NCBI GenBank assembly: GCA_902775485.1
Contig: CACYMJ010000008.1
Location: forward strand, 1 to 53,092
DNA: 53,092 bases
Reading direction: 5' to 3'
Origin: an uncultured Lachnospiraceae bacterium
Lineage (GTDB): Bacteria; Bacillota; Clostridia; Lachnospirales; Lachnospiraceae
The translations under genes and the position numbers were made by a program. Positions 1 through 9,362 of the stretch are shown here, in pieces; the stretch's first letter is position 1; every line of letters begins with the position of its first letter. The notes beneath the pieces are model-generated. The model searched no databases. It saw only the letters and a list, made by a program, of their open reading frames with translations, and was not told the DNA's origin.

Positions 1-582
1 TTCGCTCGGGTCATTGATCCCGTTGACACCGAGAGCAATGTAGATGACCGGAGCCTGATGGGATGCAAGGTATGATTTTAATGTGTATTCCCTGCCTGCA
101 TTATTGATAAAAGTGTTCTTTGCAAACGAAGGATGGGAGATACCGATCTGGGCCAGAGCGGCATCATCATTGATAAGGCCGTAGTTTACCATTGCAACAG
201 TCCTTGAGTCGCCCAGAAATACGCAGCGGTTCATGTATCCGTTTTTGGCATCGGATTTAAGAGCGAGAACCGTTGTTTCGGCTGTACTTTCTATCTTGGT
301 CTCGGCAGTTGCCTGCTCAACTATAGTGATCTCTTCCGTCTCGGGAATTGTTTCATCGTTCGACTCAGATGAGCCCTGTTCTATTGATATATCAAGGGAA
401 TTATCTGCAACTGTATCTTTATCAGGCGAGTTCTTTTTGAGTACGATAATGATAGCGACCGCAAGAATTGCGCCGATCACAAATGAAATGATAAGTATAA
501 GTTCGGTTTTGGTGAGTCTGCGGAGCAGCCTACGATAAGTCCTCCTGCAGAAGCTCTTCAGAGATCTCAGAATCTTCATCAT
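1..582 (-). CDS. Membrane-anchored SGNH/GDSL-like protein (partial, C-terminus off the window)
   Basis: The minus-strand frame stays open to base 1. From the ATG at 582 (or 579) the protein has a basic N-terminus, one membrane segment at about residues 28-48, a Ser/Thr/Glu-rich linker to about residue 110, and then the block FLGDSRT (Gly124-Asp125-Ser126), the usual N-terminal catalytic block of SGNH hydrolases. A second block reading ALGVNGIND lies near the window edge, where the family has a conserved Asn. It is probably an extracytoplasmic, membrane-tethered esterase or acyltransferase. The start overlaps the 3' end of the ATPase gene by about 50 bases and has no convincing ribosome binding site, so translation may be coupled to the ATPase. 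The substrate cannot be read from the sequence. Confidence 0.8.
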   Translation of the reverse strand, partial: MMKILRSLKSFCRRTYRRLLRRLTKTELILIISFVIGAILAVAIIIVLKKNSPDKDTVADNSLDISIEQGSSESNDETIPETEEITIVEQATAETKIESTAETTVLALKSDAKNGYMNRCVFLGDSRTVAMVNYGLINDDAALAQIGISHPSFAKNTFINNAGREYTLKSYLASHQAPVIYIALGVNGINDPSE

Positions 583-2614
583 CGTTATTATAACATATAT
601 CCGTTGTTGTGAAAGAGAACAAACGGAGAGCGTTCGTAATAACAAAGATGCTGGAGATGCTCATTGCCGCTGCACAGAAGATCGGATCAAGAAGCCAGCC
701 GAAGGCTTTGTAGTAGCACCCGGCAGCAAGAGGGATACCGATCAGATTATAGAAAAATGCCCAGAAAAGATTCTGGTGGATTACTGAAAGAGTTTCTTTG
801 GAAAGTCTGATGGCATCGACTGCCGTAACGAGACTGTCCTGTACCAGAACAACATCAGCTGCATCTATGGCGACATCCGTTCCGGCACCTATGGCAATTC
901 CGGTGTCAGCAGTCACAAGAGCCGGCGCATCATTGACACCGTCACCGATCATAGCAACTTTACCGGTACTTTTAAGCTTTTCAACTATTTTTGCTTTTTC
1001 CTCGGGAAGAACTTCGGATATGACCTCATCCGGTCCGATGCCTACCTCGGCACCAACCGTTTCCGATGTGGACAGTCGGTCTCCCGTTACCATACATACA
1101 TGAATATCTTCCCTGTGAAGAGCTTCTATCGCTTCGCGGCTGCCTTCCCTTATCTCATCTGCAACTGCAATGACACCGAGCATTCCGGATTCCGAAGCAA
1201 AAAGCGTCGGAGTTTTGCCTTCCGCGACCAGTCGTTGTATCTTTGAATCAAATTCGTTACTGTATTCGGTCGCATCTTCCTCGGATTTACCCAAAAGAGA
1301 CTGGCCGATAAATGCTTCGCTTCCGGCGAAGATGGTTCTTTTCTGTCCTCCGACAAACAATCGTGCCTTGACACCCTTTCCTGGGATCGGTTCAAAGTTC
1401 GTGGTTTCGATGATTGGAACAAAGCGCTTCTTGGCGAATGAACAGATCGCTTTTGCGACAGGATGTTCACTTTTTGATTCGAGCGCGTATGCGATGGATA
1501 GCAGAAGATCTCTGTGTTCAATATCGTTTTCGGTGCTGATTATGTCTGTTACCTTCGGTTCACCGGTTGTGATTGTACCTGTTTTGTCTACCACGACTAT
1601 CTGGGTTTTGCCCGTTGTTTCCATAGACTGTGCGGTCTTAAACAATATACCGTGTTTCTGGCCGACACTGTTACCGACCATGATCGCAACCGGAGCGGCA
1701 AGTCCGAGGGCACACGGACAGCTTACGATAAGAACGCAAACGGCTCTTGAGATCGAAAAGCCGATACCGACTCCTGTGCTCATCCAAACTGCGAACGTTA
1801 TGATCGCTATCACTAAAACCACGGGTATGAATATAAAGGAAATACGATCGGCGATATTGGATATTTCAGCCTTTCCGGCGGATGCATCGCTGACCATGCT
1901 GACAATCTTGGAAAAAGCGGTATCTCCTCCAACCTTAACGGCACGGCATGTCAGGTAACCGGAGAGATTGATCGTAGAAGCCGAAACACTCATACCGGGT
2001 TCCTTGTCGACAGGCATCGATTCACCCGTAAGAGAGGATTCGTTTATGGCACTTGTTCCTGATTCGATCACGCCGTCCACCGGAACGCTCATGCCGGGTT
2101 TTAAAACAAATATGTCATCGACCCTGACCTCGTCTATGGGAACTTCCTTTTCTAAACCGTTTACGAGCAGGATCGCAGTCTTGGGCGACATATCCGTCAG
2201 ATCGTTTATTGCGCTCGATGTTCTGCCCCTTGCAAGCTCTTCAAGAAATTTTCCGACAAGAATGATCGTCATTATAAGAGCGGATGATGCAAAATAAATC
2301 TCTGACTCGCCTATATACTCCGTTGAACCTTTGTAGTAAATGATGTTAATGACAGAAACAACTATACTGTACACAAAAGCTGCTATAACACCGATGGAAA
2401 AGAGTGCATCGACATTCGGAGTCCTGGAAAAAAGGGATCTTATCCCGTTTGTAAACAGATTCCGGTTTATGAACATCACGAGCAGTGAAATGATCAGCTG
2501 AAGAATGAAGAGGATTATCTGATCGCCACCCAAAAAAGAGGGGAGCAGGAAAAGAACAAGAGTCAGAATGGCTGAGACGATAAGGTCTTTCAGTATTTTT
2601 TTGTGATCAGACAT
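530..2614 (-). CDS. copA: Copper-type P1B ATPase lacking an N-terminal HMA domain
   Basis: This 694-residue heavy-metal-transporting P-type ATPase probably exports Cu(I) across the membrane using ATP. Visible motifs are TGES at 196-199, the membrane CPC at 299-301, DKTGT (phosphorylated Asp343), SEHP at 382-385 and GDGVNDAP near residue 580. The last membrane helices carry YN and MSxSS, the residue pattern of Cu+ pumps. I start at the ATG at 2614, which has AAGGA six bases upstream; an upstream TTG/ATG extension to 2656 lacks such a site. Family members usually begin with one or more CxxC metal-binding (HMA) domains. Here the protein goes directly into the membrane segments and no CxxC domain is present. 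No chaperone copZ or regulator is adjacent. Confidence 0.9.
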   Translation of the reverse strand: MSDHKKILKDLIVSAILTLVLFLLPSFLGGDQIILFILQLIISLLVMFINRNLFTNGIRSLFSRTPNVDALFSIGVIAAFVYSIVVSVINIIYYKGSTEYIGESEIYFASSALIMTIILVGKFLEELARGRTSSAINDLTDMSPKTAILLVNGLEKEVPIDEVRVDDIFVLKPGMSVPVDGVIESGTSAINESSLTGESMPVDKEPGMSVSASTINLSGYLTCRAVKVGGDTAFSKIVSMVSDASAGKAEISNIADRISFIFIPVVLVIAIITFAVWMSTGVGIGFSISRAVCVLIVSCPCALGLAAPVAIMVGNSVGQKHGILFKTAQSMETTGKTQIVVVDKTGTITTGEPKVTDIISTENDIEHRDLLLSIAYALESKSEHPVAKAICSFAKKRFVPIIETTNFEPIPGKGVKARLFVGGQKRTIFAGSEAFIGQSLLGKSEEDATEYSNEFDSKIQRLVAEGKTPTLFASESGMLGVIAVADEIREGSREAIEALHREDIHVCMVTGDRLSTSETVGAEVGIGPDEVISEVLPEEKAKIVEKLKSTGKVAMIGDGVNDAPALVTADTGIAIGAGTDVAIDAADVVLVQDSLVTAVDAIRLSKETLSVIHQNLFWAFFYNLIGIPLAAGCYYKAFGWLLDPIFCAAAMSISSIFVITNALRLFSFTTTDICYNNDDEDSEISEELLQEDLS

Positions 2615-2656
2615 AAGACATCCTTTCGCGTAAAAACCACTAGATTTATTAAACAA

Positions 2657-2690
2657 AAGAATTATACTACAAAATGTGGTAATATAGGTA
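2657..2690. promoter_or_regulatory. Probable divergent promoter region between the ATPase and ptsI
   Basis: On the minus strand a perfect TATAAT lies at 2661-2666, about 47 bases before the ATPase ATG. On the plus strand TGG-TAATAT at 2677-2685 has the form of an extended -10 box, about 37 bases before the ptsI start. Neither has a clear -35 box, so this is a suggestion only. Confidence 0.4.
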
Positions 2691-2722
2691 GTGCAAAGTT
2701 ACACGGATGATCCGGAGGATAA

Positions 2723-4345
2723 ATGGTTACTTTCAAGGGAACAAAAGTTGTTTCGGGAATAGCGATCGGCAGACTGTTTGTTTATATGCATCCCGACAAG
2801 CATATCTCCAGAGCGAAGATAGAAGATGTACAGGCGGAGCTTGATACATTTAACGAGGCCAGATGCAGGGCTATCCGGCAGCTGGAGGATCTGTACACCT
2901 CATCCGTGGAATATCTCGGAGAACTGAATGCATCCATTTTTGTTGCACAGGAAATGCTACTTGAGGATGACCAGTATATTAAATTCGTGGAAAAGCAGAT
3001 CACGGAATCAAATTATAATGCGGCTTATGCAGTTGCACTTGCATCGGACGAATTCTCCAGGATCTTTGCTTCAATAGAAGACAAATACATGAAGAGTCAT
3101 GTTGCGGATGTCAGAGACGTATCGGAAAGACTGCTCAGGATACTGTGCGGCGCCGAAGCTGAGATGATAGAGCCGGGAGAGCCGTGTATATTTGCATCGG
3201 ATGATTTTAATGCGGGCGACATCGTCATGTTCAACAGAGAGAATGTTCTGGGGTTTGCGACCATGTTCGGGTCTCCCGTCAGCCATGCGTCGATACTTGC
3301 AGGTACGATGGGACTTCCATCGGTAGTGGGACTCGGACAGGAGATGCTGTCGATATATGACGGAAGACTTGCCATCATAAACGGGATCAAGGGTGAACTT
3401 ATAATAGATCCTGATAAGAGGACCCTTGAGAGAATGAAGAGAAAGCAGAAGGAATACGAAGAACAGCAGCGTATGCTCCTGCTTCTGAAGGGAAAGAACA
3501 ACGTTACAAAAAGCGGTGCCTACATAAATGTTTATGCAAATATCGGAAGCGTGGAAGGTGTTGAAACGGCTCTCGCGTATGATGCCGGCGGGATAGGCCT
3601 GTTCAGGAGCGAATTCATATACATGGAGTCGATGACGTATCCCACGGAGGATGAACAGTTCCTGATATACAAGGAAGTCCTTGAAAAGATGCGTGGCAGA
3701 AAGGTGATCATCAGAACTCTCGATCTGGGAACCGATAAGCAGGCCTCGTATTTCAGACCGGAAAAGGAGATCAATCCCGCACTGGGTTACAGGGCGATCA
3801 GGATATCTCTGGCTCAGCCCGGCATATTCAAAACACAGCTTCGCGCACTTTATCGTGCCTCTGTATACGGAAATCTTGATATAATGTTTCCGCTCATCAT
3901 TTCCGTCGATGAAGTCATAACGATAAAAAAGATCATCAAGGAAGTCACAAATGAACTTGATGCGGAAGGCATACCTCACAGGAAGGAAACCCGTCTTGGG
4001 ATAATGATAGAAACACCGGCGGCTGTTATGATAAGTGATGAACTTGCAAAACATGTGGATTTTTTCAGTATAGGGACAAACGATCTTACACAGTATACGC
4101 TTGCCATAGACAGGCAGAATCCGAAACTTGAAACATATTTTAACAGCCTGCATCCGGCACTGCTTAAGATGATCAGGATGACGGTTGAAAATGCACACAA
4201 AGCCGGGATACCGGTTGATATATGCGGGGAGGCGGCTGCCGATCTGAATCATACAAAAGATTTTATCAGGCTCGGAGTTGATGCACTGAGCGTTTCTCCG
4301 AATATGGTTTTGCCGCTTCGTAAAAAAATCAGAGAATTAGAATAA
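2723..4345 (+). CDS. ptsI: Phosphoenolpyruvate-protein phosphotransferase (PTS enzyme I)
   Basis: Enzyme I takes phosphate from PEP and passes it to HPr, the first step of PTS sugar uptake. The 540-residue length is close to the usual 570. The N-terminal half carries the phosphohistidine loop GSPVSHAS (His188; normally GGxTSHxAI). The C-terminal PEP-binding barrel has GGIGLFRSEF and the signature DICGEAAAD with the catalytic Cys at about 501. The ATG at 2723 follows GGAGG by four bases. No ptsH lies beside it. The only HPr-like gene in the window (29134) lacks the phosphorylatable His15, so a normal HPr must be encoded elsewhere if this PTS works. The UPF0371 gene follows after 11 bases, so they are probably co-transcribed. 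Confidence 0.95.
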   Translation: MVTFKGTKVVSGIAIGRLFVYMHPDKHISRAKIEDVQAELDTFNEARCRAIRQLEDLYTSSVEYLGELNASIFVAQEMLLEDDQYIKFVEKQITESNYNAAYAVALASDEFSRIFASIEDKYMKSHVADVRDVSERLLRILCGAEAEMIEPGEPCIFASDDFNAGDIVMFNRENVLGFATMFGSPVSHASILAGTMGLPSVVGLGQEMLSIYDGRLAIINGIKGELIIDPDKRTLERMKRKQKEYEEQQRMLLLLKGKNNVTKSGAYINVYANIGSVEGVETALAYDAGGIGLFRSEFIYMESMTYPTEDEQFLIYKEVLEKMRGRKVIIRTLDLGTDKQASYFRPEKEINPALGYRAIRISLAQPGIFKTQLRALYRASVYGNLDIMFPLIISVDEVITIKKIIKEVTNELDAEGIPHRKETRLGIMIETPAAVMISDELAKHVDFFSIGTNDLTQYTLAIDRQNPKLETYFNSLHPALLKMIRMTVENAHKAGIPVDICGEAAADLNHTKDFIRLGVDALSVSPNMVLPLRKKIRELE

Positions 4346-4356
4346 AAGGAGTGAGT

Positions 4357-5838
4357 ATGAAACAGGGATTTGACAACGAAAAATACTTAAAGACACAGTC
4401 GGAACATATCCGCGAGAGGATCGACAAGTTCGGAGACAAGCTTTATCTTGAGTTTGGCGGAAAGTTGTATGATGATTATCACGCATCAAGAGTCCTTCCG
4501 GGATTTGAGCCCGACAGTAAGCTTCGCATGTTGATGCAGCTGTCCGATCAGGCAGAGATAGTCATTGTCATATCCGCCATGGATATCGATCGCAAGAAGA
4601 TAAGGGGTGACATCGGCATCACGTATGACGAGGATGTTTTAAGACTCAAGCAGCTTTTTGAGGATAAGGGGCTGTATGTTTCATCTGTTGTCGTTACGCA
4701 TTTTACGGGACAGGAAAGCGCAAAACAGTTCAAGGAGCGCATGAAGAAGAGAAACATCAATGTCTACATGCATTATTACATAGAGGGATATCCTTCAAAT
4801 ATACCGCTTATCGTCAGCGATGAGGGATTCGGCAAGAATGATTATGTCATTACGACCAGGCCTCTCGTGGTCGTAACCGCTCCGGGTCCCGGAAGCGGAA
4901 AGATGGCGACATGCCTGTCACAGCTTTATCATGAGAATAAACGCGGTATCAAAGCGGGGTATGCCAAGTTTGAGACATTCCCCATATGGAACATTCCGCT
5001 TAAGCATCCGATCAATCTTGCATATGAAGCTGCAACGGCGGATCTTGACGATGTGAACATGATCGATCCGTTCCACCTGGAGGCATACGGCGAGACAACG
5101 GTCAATTACAACAGGGATATAGAGATATTCCCTGTCCTTAACGCTATGTTTGAGGAGATTTACGGCCAGAGTCCTTACAAGTCACCAACGGACATGGGCG
5201 TGAACATGGTCGGCAACTGTATCATTGATGATGATATATGCTGTGAGGCTTCGAAACAGGAGATCATCAGGAGATATTACACAACACTGAACCGTGTTGT
5301 TGAAGAAAAGGCCAATGAGAGTGAGGTTTTAAAGATCGAGTTTCTCATGAAGCAGGCCGGGATCACCACCGATGACAGAAAGGTAACGATAGCCGCAAAT
5401 GAACGCGCGGAAAAACTTGGAGTGCCTACAGCCGCAATAGAATTTGATAACGGCGAGGTGATCACAAGTAAGACGACGGATCTTCTCGGAGCATCGGCAG
5501 CACTGCTTCTTAATGCACTCAAGTATCTGGGCGGCGTGGATCATGATACGCATCTTATATCTCCGGAAGCGATAGAACCTATCGCGGAACTGAAGGTCAA
5601 GTTCCTCGGAGGGAAAAACCCGAGGCTGCATACCGACGAGGTTCTGATAGCTCTTTCGATCGCATCGATCTCCGATGAGAATGCAAAGGTATCGATGCAG
5701 CAGATCCCCAGGCTCAAGGGTCTGCAGGCGCACACATCTGTAATGCTCTCACCTGCCGATATACGTACATTCAAAAGGCTCGGGATCGATGTGACAAGCG
5801 AACCGGTCAAGACCGTTATGAGTGCAAAACATTCATGA
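4357..5838 (+). CDS. UPF0371 / DUF1846 family protein
   Basis: A 493-residue protein that matches the DUF1846 (UPF0371) family in length and in its start (FDNEKYLKxQSxxIxxRI) and internal blocks such as VVTAPGPGSGKMATCLSQLYH and NMVGNCIIDD. The glycine-rich GPGSGK segment looks like a nucleotide-binding loop, but the reaction is not firmly established and I do not assign one. AAGGAG precedes the ATG at 4357 by five bases, whereas the GTG at 4351 sits directly on that site, so 4357 is preferred. The gene is only 11 bases after ptsI, suggesting one transcript. It shows no signal peptide or membrane segment. Confidence 0.88.
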   Translation: MKQGFDNEKYLKTQSEHIRERIDKFGDKLYLEFGGKLYDDYHASRVLPGFEPDSKLRMLMQLSDQAEIVIVISAMDIDRKKIRGDIGITYDEDVLRLKQLFEDKGLYVSSVVVTHFTGQESAKQFKERMKKRNINVYMHYYIEGYPSNIPLIVSDEGFGKNDYVITTRPLVVVTAPGPGSGKMATCLSQLYHENKRGIKAGYAKFETFPIWNIPLKHPINLAYEAATADLDDVNMIDPFHLEAYGETTVNYNRDIEIFPVLNAMFEEIYGQSPYKSPTDMGVNMVGNCIIDDDICCEASKQEIIRRYYTTLNRVVEEKANESEVLKIEFLMKQAGITTDDRKVTIAANERAEKLGVPTAAIEFDNGEVITSKTTDLLGASAALLLNALKYLGGVDHDTHLISPEAIEPIAELKVKFLGGKNPRLHTDEVLIALSIASISDENAKVSMQQIPRLKGLQAHTSVMLSPADIRTFKRLGIDVTSEPVKTVMSAKHS

Positions 5839-5872
5839 AAACCGGTTGAGGCTTGATAGGAGGAATACTGAT

Positions 5873-6793
5873 ATGGACAAACCAGTACTTGTTATAATGG
5901 CTGCGGGAATGGGATCCCGATACGGCGGACTCAAGCAGATCGACACCGTAGATGATGAAGGTGATAAGATCATAGATTTTTCTTTGTTGGATGCAAAGCG
6001 TGCCGGATTCACAAAGGTCATTTTTATAATAAAAAAAGAAAACCTGGAGATATTCAGGGAAGCAATAGGAGATAAGGTAAGCAACCATATAGAGGTTGAA
6101 TATGCTTTTCAGGAACTTACCGATATCCCCGAAGGAGAGAGTGTATATCAGCAGCGCGTGAAGCCGTACGGGACCGCACATGCTGTAAGGGCAGTCAGAC
6201 ATCTGGTCAACGGCCCGTTTGCAGTAATAAATGCCGATGATTTCTACGGAAAGGAAGCATTTGAGAAGATATACAGACAGCTTGAGGAAAATGCAAATGC
6301 ACCCGGAAAATACTGCATGGTAGGTTTCAGACTCGGAAACACTCTTACCGAAAACGGCTCGGTCAGCCGGGGAATATGCTCTGCGGACGAGCAGGGAAAT
6401 CTTAAGGATATAGTTGAACGTACAAAGATCATAATGACGGATGAGGGCGCAGCCTATACCGAAAACGGAACGGACTACATTCCTATCCCGACCGACAGCG
6501 TTACCAGTATGAATATATGGGGGTTCTCATCGGATTTCCTTGAAGAGATAGACAGGGCATTTACAAGATTTTATAGGGAAGAGCTGCCTTCAAATATCGA
6601 AAAGGCCGAATGTTATCTGCCGTTTGTAGTGGATGAAATGATAAAAGCAGGCAGAGCAAGCGTAAAGATACTCTCGTCATCCGATAAGTGGTTCGGGGTC
6701 ACTTACAAGGAAGATAAGGAATATGTCAGAGACATGATCTCAGACCTTAAGGAAAAGGGCGTTTACCCGAAACGTCTGTGGGATCAGATTTAG
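5873..6793 (+). CDS. Sugar-phosphate nucleotidyltransferase (GalU-like fold)
   Basis: A 306-residue cytosolic protein with the nucleotidyltransferase signature AAGMGSRYGGLKQ at residues 10-22 and the metal/substrate block VINADDFYG near 120. Such enzymes activate a sugar 1-phosphate with an NTP to give an NDP-sugar. The sugar is not evident. The ATG at 5873 follows AGGAGG by nine bases. An upstream ATG at 5822, inside the end of the preceding gene, lacks a site and would add a nonconserved stretch. Its TAG stop (6791-6793) overlaps the TAA stop of the convergent SGNH gene by two bases. It may be co-transcribed with ptsI and the UPF0371 gene. It could equally supply a precursor for surface glycans acylated by the neighbouring MBOAT pair, but that link rests on location only. 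Confidence 0.85.
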   Translation: MDKPVLVIMAAGMGSRYGGLKQIDTVDDEGDKIIDFSLLDAKRAGFTKVIFIIKKENLEIFREAIGDKVSNHIEVEYAFQELTDIPEGESVYQQRVKPYGTAHAVRAVRHLVNGPFAVINADDFYGKEAFEKIYRQLEENANAPGKYCMVGFRLGNTLTENGSVSRGICSADEQGNLKDIVERTKIIMTDEGAAYTENGTDYIPIPTDSVTSMNIWGFSSDFLEEIDRAFTRFYREELPSNIEKAECYLPFVVDEMIKAGRASVKILSSSDKWFGVTYKEDKEYVRDMISDLKEKGVYPKRLWDQI

Positions 6794-7836
6794 TGGAAAG
6801 ACTGTTCATGATCGTATGCGGCGATATCTTCCGAGAACTTTAACAGAGTGTCAAAGGAGGTATCGCTGTTTACTTCATGAACACCGTCACGCATACATTC
6901 ATATATGTAATAACTGATCTCTTTTGAAAAGTGTGAATAGTCCTTATAATTGTTAAGATCCGTGATCAGTTCCCAGTCATCCTGGAAGTAGAATACGCGG
7001 ACATTATCATATTCAAGCAATCTCTTATACACCTCGTTAAGAGCACATATCTCTGCGGTAAGTCTGCCGCGAAGTATACAGTCATCCCAGTAAAGAATGC
7101 TGTAGGGCGGAGCATAAAATATAAACTCAACGTCAGGACGGGCCTCTATGTAAGGAGTCATGCTGTCAAGAAATTCATTCACGTATTCATAATATGCATC
7201 AAATCTTTCCTCGTCCTTTTGCTGCATCAGCCTGTAGGGAAGATAGGTGGCCCGTGCCACGTATTTGTCAAACGTGTATCTGTCTGCCCAGCAGTATGCA
7301 TTATCGGCGGAAAAATGGCCGGTAATATTATTGATGATAAACTGGGGAAGGAACACGAAGGAAACCGATTTGTTCCACAGGTAATAGATATCATCGGAAA
7401 TATCATCGTTTTCCAGATATTCCGGTATGGTGGTCGGATGCTCATCGGGATTGTGAAGTATCAGATAATTATCCAGTGAGATGATCACGGTCTTTGTTTC
7501 GGGCTTTGACAGAACAACATTAAGAAGCCGTGAATAATCGTCAAAGTGTGCGCCCTGCATCGACAGTTTTACGGTGCGGTTTCCGATCACACCGTCATTA
7601 AACCAGCCGGCTTCGAAGTTCTCGCTCATTGAAGATCCGACTATCGCCGTGTCATACGGCATATGTTTGGCTACACCGATCTGCTGGCCGCGCTCTTCGG
7701 TTTCCGCTGCGGCAAGGCCGAACAGAGGGCGGTGATAATGCACAAACGGATCGATCACGATATTGATGACCGCGATCAGTATGAGCACTCCGAGGGAGTA
7801 TGCGATTGTTTTTACAAAAAACTGTTTGTTTGTCAT
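6790..7836 (-). CDS. DltD/AlgJ-like SGNH protein, partner of the MBOAT acyltransferase
   Basis: A 348-residue protein with one N-terminal membrane segment (about residues 10-28) and an extracytoplasmic domain. It shows an SGNH-like nucleophile block GSSMSEN (residues 67-73) and a C-terminal DYSHF (Asp299, His302) that fits the catalytic Asp-x-x-His. In DltD, AlgX and AlgJ this fold takes an acyl group delivered through an MBOAT protein and places it on a surface polymer. The gene starts four bases after the MBOAT stop, so the two are surely one operon. The polymer and acyl donor are unknown. It is too divergent, and lacks dltA/dltC neighbours, to be called DltD itself. Confidence 0.8.
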   Translation of the reverse strand: MTNKQFFVKTIAYSLGVLILIAVINIVIDPFVHYHRPLFGLAAAETEERGQQIGVAKHMPYDTAIVGSSMSENFEAGWFNDGVIGNRTVKLSMQGAHFDDYSRLLNVVLSKPETKTVIISLDNYLILHNPDEHPTTIPEYLENDDISDDIYYLWNKSVSFVFLPQFIINNITGHFSADNAYCWADRYTFDKYVARATYLPYRLMQQKDEERFDAYYEYVNEFLDSMTPYIEARPDVEFIFYAPPYSILYWDDCILRGRLTAEICALNEVYKRLLEYDNVRVFYFQDDWELITDLNNYKDYSHFSKEISYYIYECMRDGVHEVNSDTSFDTLLKFSEDIAAYDHEQSFH

Positions 7837-7840
7837 GTCA

Positions 7841-9319
7841 TCAGAAATTCACATATATAAATTCAGCCACTTCGGAAAGCGACAATACCGACCAGACAAA
7901 GAGCATCACTGTGACGGCAGCCTTTTTTTTCGAAGCTGCAAACTCATCGCACCTTGCGCGTACGGTTTTTGCGAATACGGAAAAATACATCGCTATGCCA
8001 ACGAGTATGATCCAGATGGCACATCCGCTGTAGAATGTCGCATCCGGTTCGATCTTTAATATGATCCATTGGATGAGCTGGAATTCCGTAGGTATGCATG
8101 CTGCGATAAGAGCACTGTTCAGAGCGGTAAAACCGGCGGTAAATAAGCGCTCAAGAAGATCCACAGCCATTTTGACGTCATCTGCGCGGAAGAAGACCCA
8201 TGCGATGTTCACGAAGGCAAAGGTCAGGAACCACCGTATGGCTTTTGGTATCTTATCGGTAAATTTCGAGATGAGCTTGCTTATCACCATACCGACACCG
8301 TGTATGGCTCCCCAAAGAACAAAGTGCGTAGCCGCACCGTGCCACAGTCCGCTGACGAGAAATATGAACAGGTTATTGATATATGTTCTTACCTTCCCTT
8401 TTCTGTTTCCGCCAAGCGGGATATACAGATAGTTCCGGAAAAATCTCGTAAGAGTGATATGCCATCTTGCCCAGAACTCGCGTATCGACAGACTCTTGTA
8501 CGGAGCATCAAAGTTTTCGCACAGGTCAAAACCGAGCATCAGACAAAGACCGGATGCAAGATCACAGTATCCGGAGAAATCAAAGAATATCTGGAATGTG
8601 TATGAGAGTATGACAAGGAGCGCATCGCCCGATGACAGGTTCGGAATGTTTGCATAACCGATATTGACGAATTTTCCGAGATTATCGGCAAGGAGCAGTT
8701 TCTTGGAAAGACCGAGGGTAAACCGGTAAAATCCCTTTGCCATTTTGTCATAGTCGATGCTCTTACGTGCCGGGTCATTAAACTGGGGTATCATCTCCGT
8801 TGTAAGGGCAATGGGCCCTACGCTTATCTTAGGGAAGAATGAGACAAACAGCGCATAATCCAAAAGGGAATATCTGATCCCGGGGTCACGGTATGTATCC
8901 ACGAGAAATGCTATCTGTGAGAAAGTAAAATAGCTGATCCCGACAGGAACCACTATTGCGGTAAGCGTAAATGATCCTGCCCCGGCCTCAGAGAGAAGTT
9001 CCTGTGCATATGAAAGATATTTGCAATACATCAGGAGAGCGATGTTCAAAACTATCCCTGCAGACAGGAACAATTTTCGGATGCCGTCTTTAAGAGGCCG
9101 CGAAAGAGCATATGTTGCGATCACGTAACAGACGATGATCGAGAGCAAAAGAGCTGCAAGCCCCTTGATCCCCGGGGTCAGCAACGCATAAAACACAAGG
9201 GACGCGGTAAGCAGGATAACCTTGCCTAAAGTATACAGATTACGTGAATTAACGATCCAATACAGGATCGTTACTATGGGCAGAAATATGAAGATAAATG
9301 AATATGAAGGCAAAACCAT
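7841..9319 (-). CDS. MBOAT-family membrane O-acyltransferase (AlgI/DltB-like)
   Basis: About 492 residues with many membrane helices and the MBOAT core: FFDFSGYCDLASGL, FWARWHITLTRFFRNYLYIPLGGNRKG (split here only for reading) and GLWHGAATHF with the conserved His, followed by GAIHG. These proteins move an acyl group across the membrane for transfer to a polysaccharide or teichoic acid. The ATG at 9319 gives the usual MVxPSYxFIFxFLPI N-terminus; a TTG at 9358 would add 13 residues. Neither start has a ribosome binding site. The next gene, an SGNH protein, follows after four bases and is the expected partner. Confidence 0.9.
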   Translation of the reverse strand: MVLPSYSFIFIFLPIVTILYWIVNSRNLYTLGKVILLTASLVFYALLTPGIKGLAALLLSIIVCYVIATYALSRPLKDGIRKLFLSAGIVLNIALLMYCKYLSYAQELLSEAGAGSFTLTAIVVPVGISYFTFSQIAFLVDTYRDPGIRYSLLDYALFVSFFPKISVGPIALTTEMIPQFNDPARKSIDYDKMAKGFYRFTLGLSKKLLLADNLGKFVNIGYANIPNLSSGDALLVILSYTFQIFFDFSGYCDLASGLCLMLGFDLCENFDAPYKSLSIREFWARWHITLTRFFRNYLYIPLGGNRKGKVRTYINNLFIFLVSGLWHGAATHFVLWGAIHGVGMVISKLISKFTDKIPKAIRWFLTFAFVNIAWVFFRADDVKMAVDLLERLFTAGFTALNSALIAACIPTEFQLIQWIILKIEPDATFYSGCAIWIILVGIAMYFSVFAKTVRARCDEFAASKKKAAVTVMLFVWSVLSLSEVAEFIYVNF

Positions 9320-9325
9320 AGGAAG

Positions 9326-9334
9326 ATTATAACA
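9326..9334 (-). promoter_or_regulatory. Extended -10 box seven bases upstream of the MBOAT ATG
   Basis: Reading the minus strand, TGT-TATAAT (an extended -10) is followed by CTTCCT and then the ATG at 9319. Transcription would begin at or within a base or two of the start codon, giving a leaderless message. There is no -35 box at 17 bases, and no Shine-Dalgarno sequence for this gene. If instead translation starts at the TTG at 9358, this box would be coincidental. Confidence 0.5.
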
Positions 9335-9362
9335 GATTTGATACGGGAATAATATCAAAAAG

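Noticed and set aside
1170-1958. 262-codon open frame opposite the copper ATPase
   Set aside because: It is antisense to conserved ATPase motifs, lacks a start site and has an unprotein-like composition.
3071-4252. 393-codon open frame opposite ptsI
   Set aside because: It is antisense to a clear enzyme I gene and has no ribosome binding site or recognisable domain.
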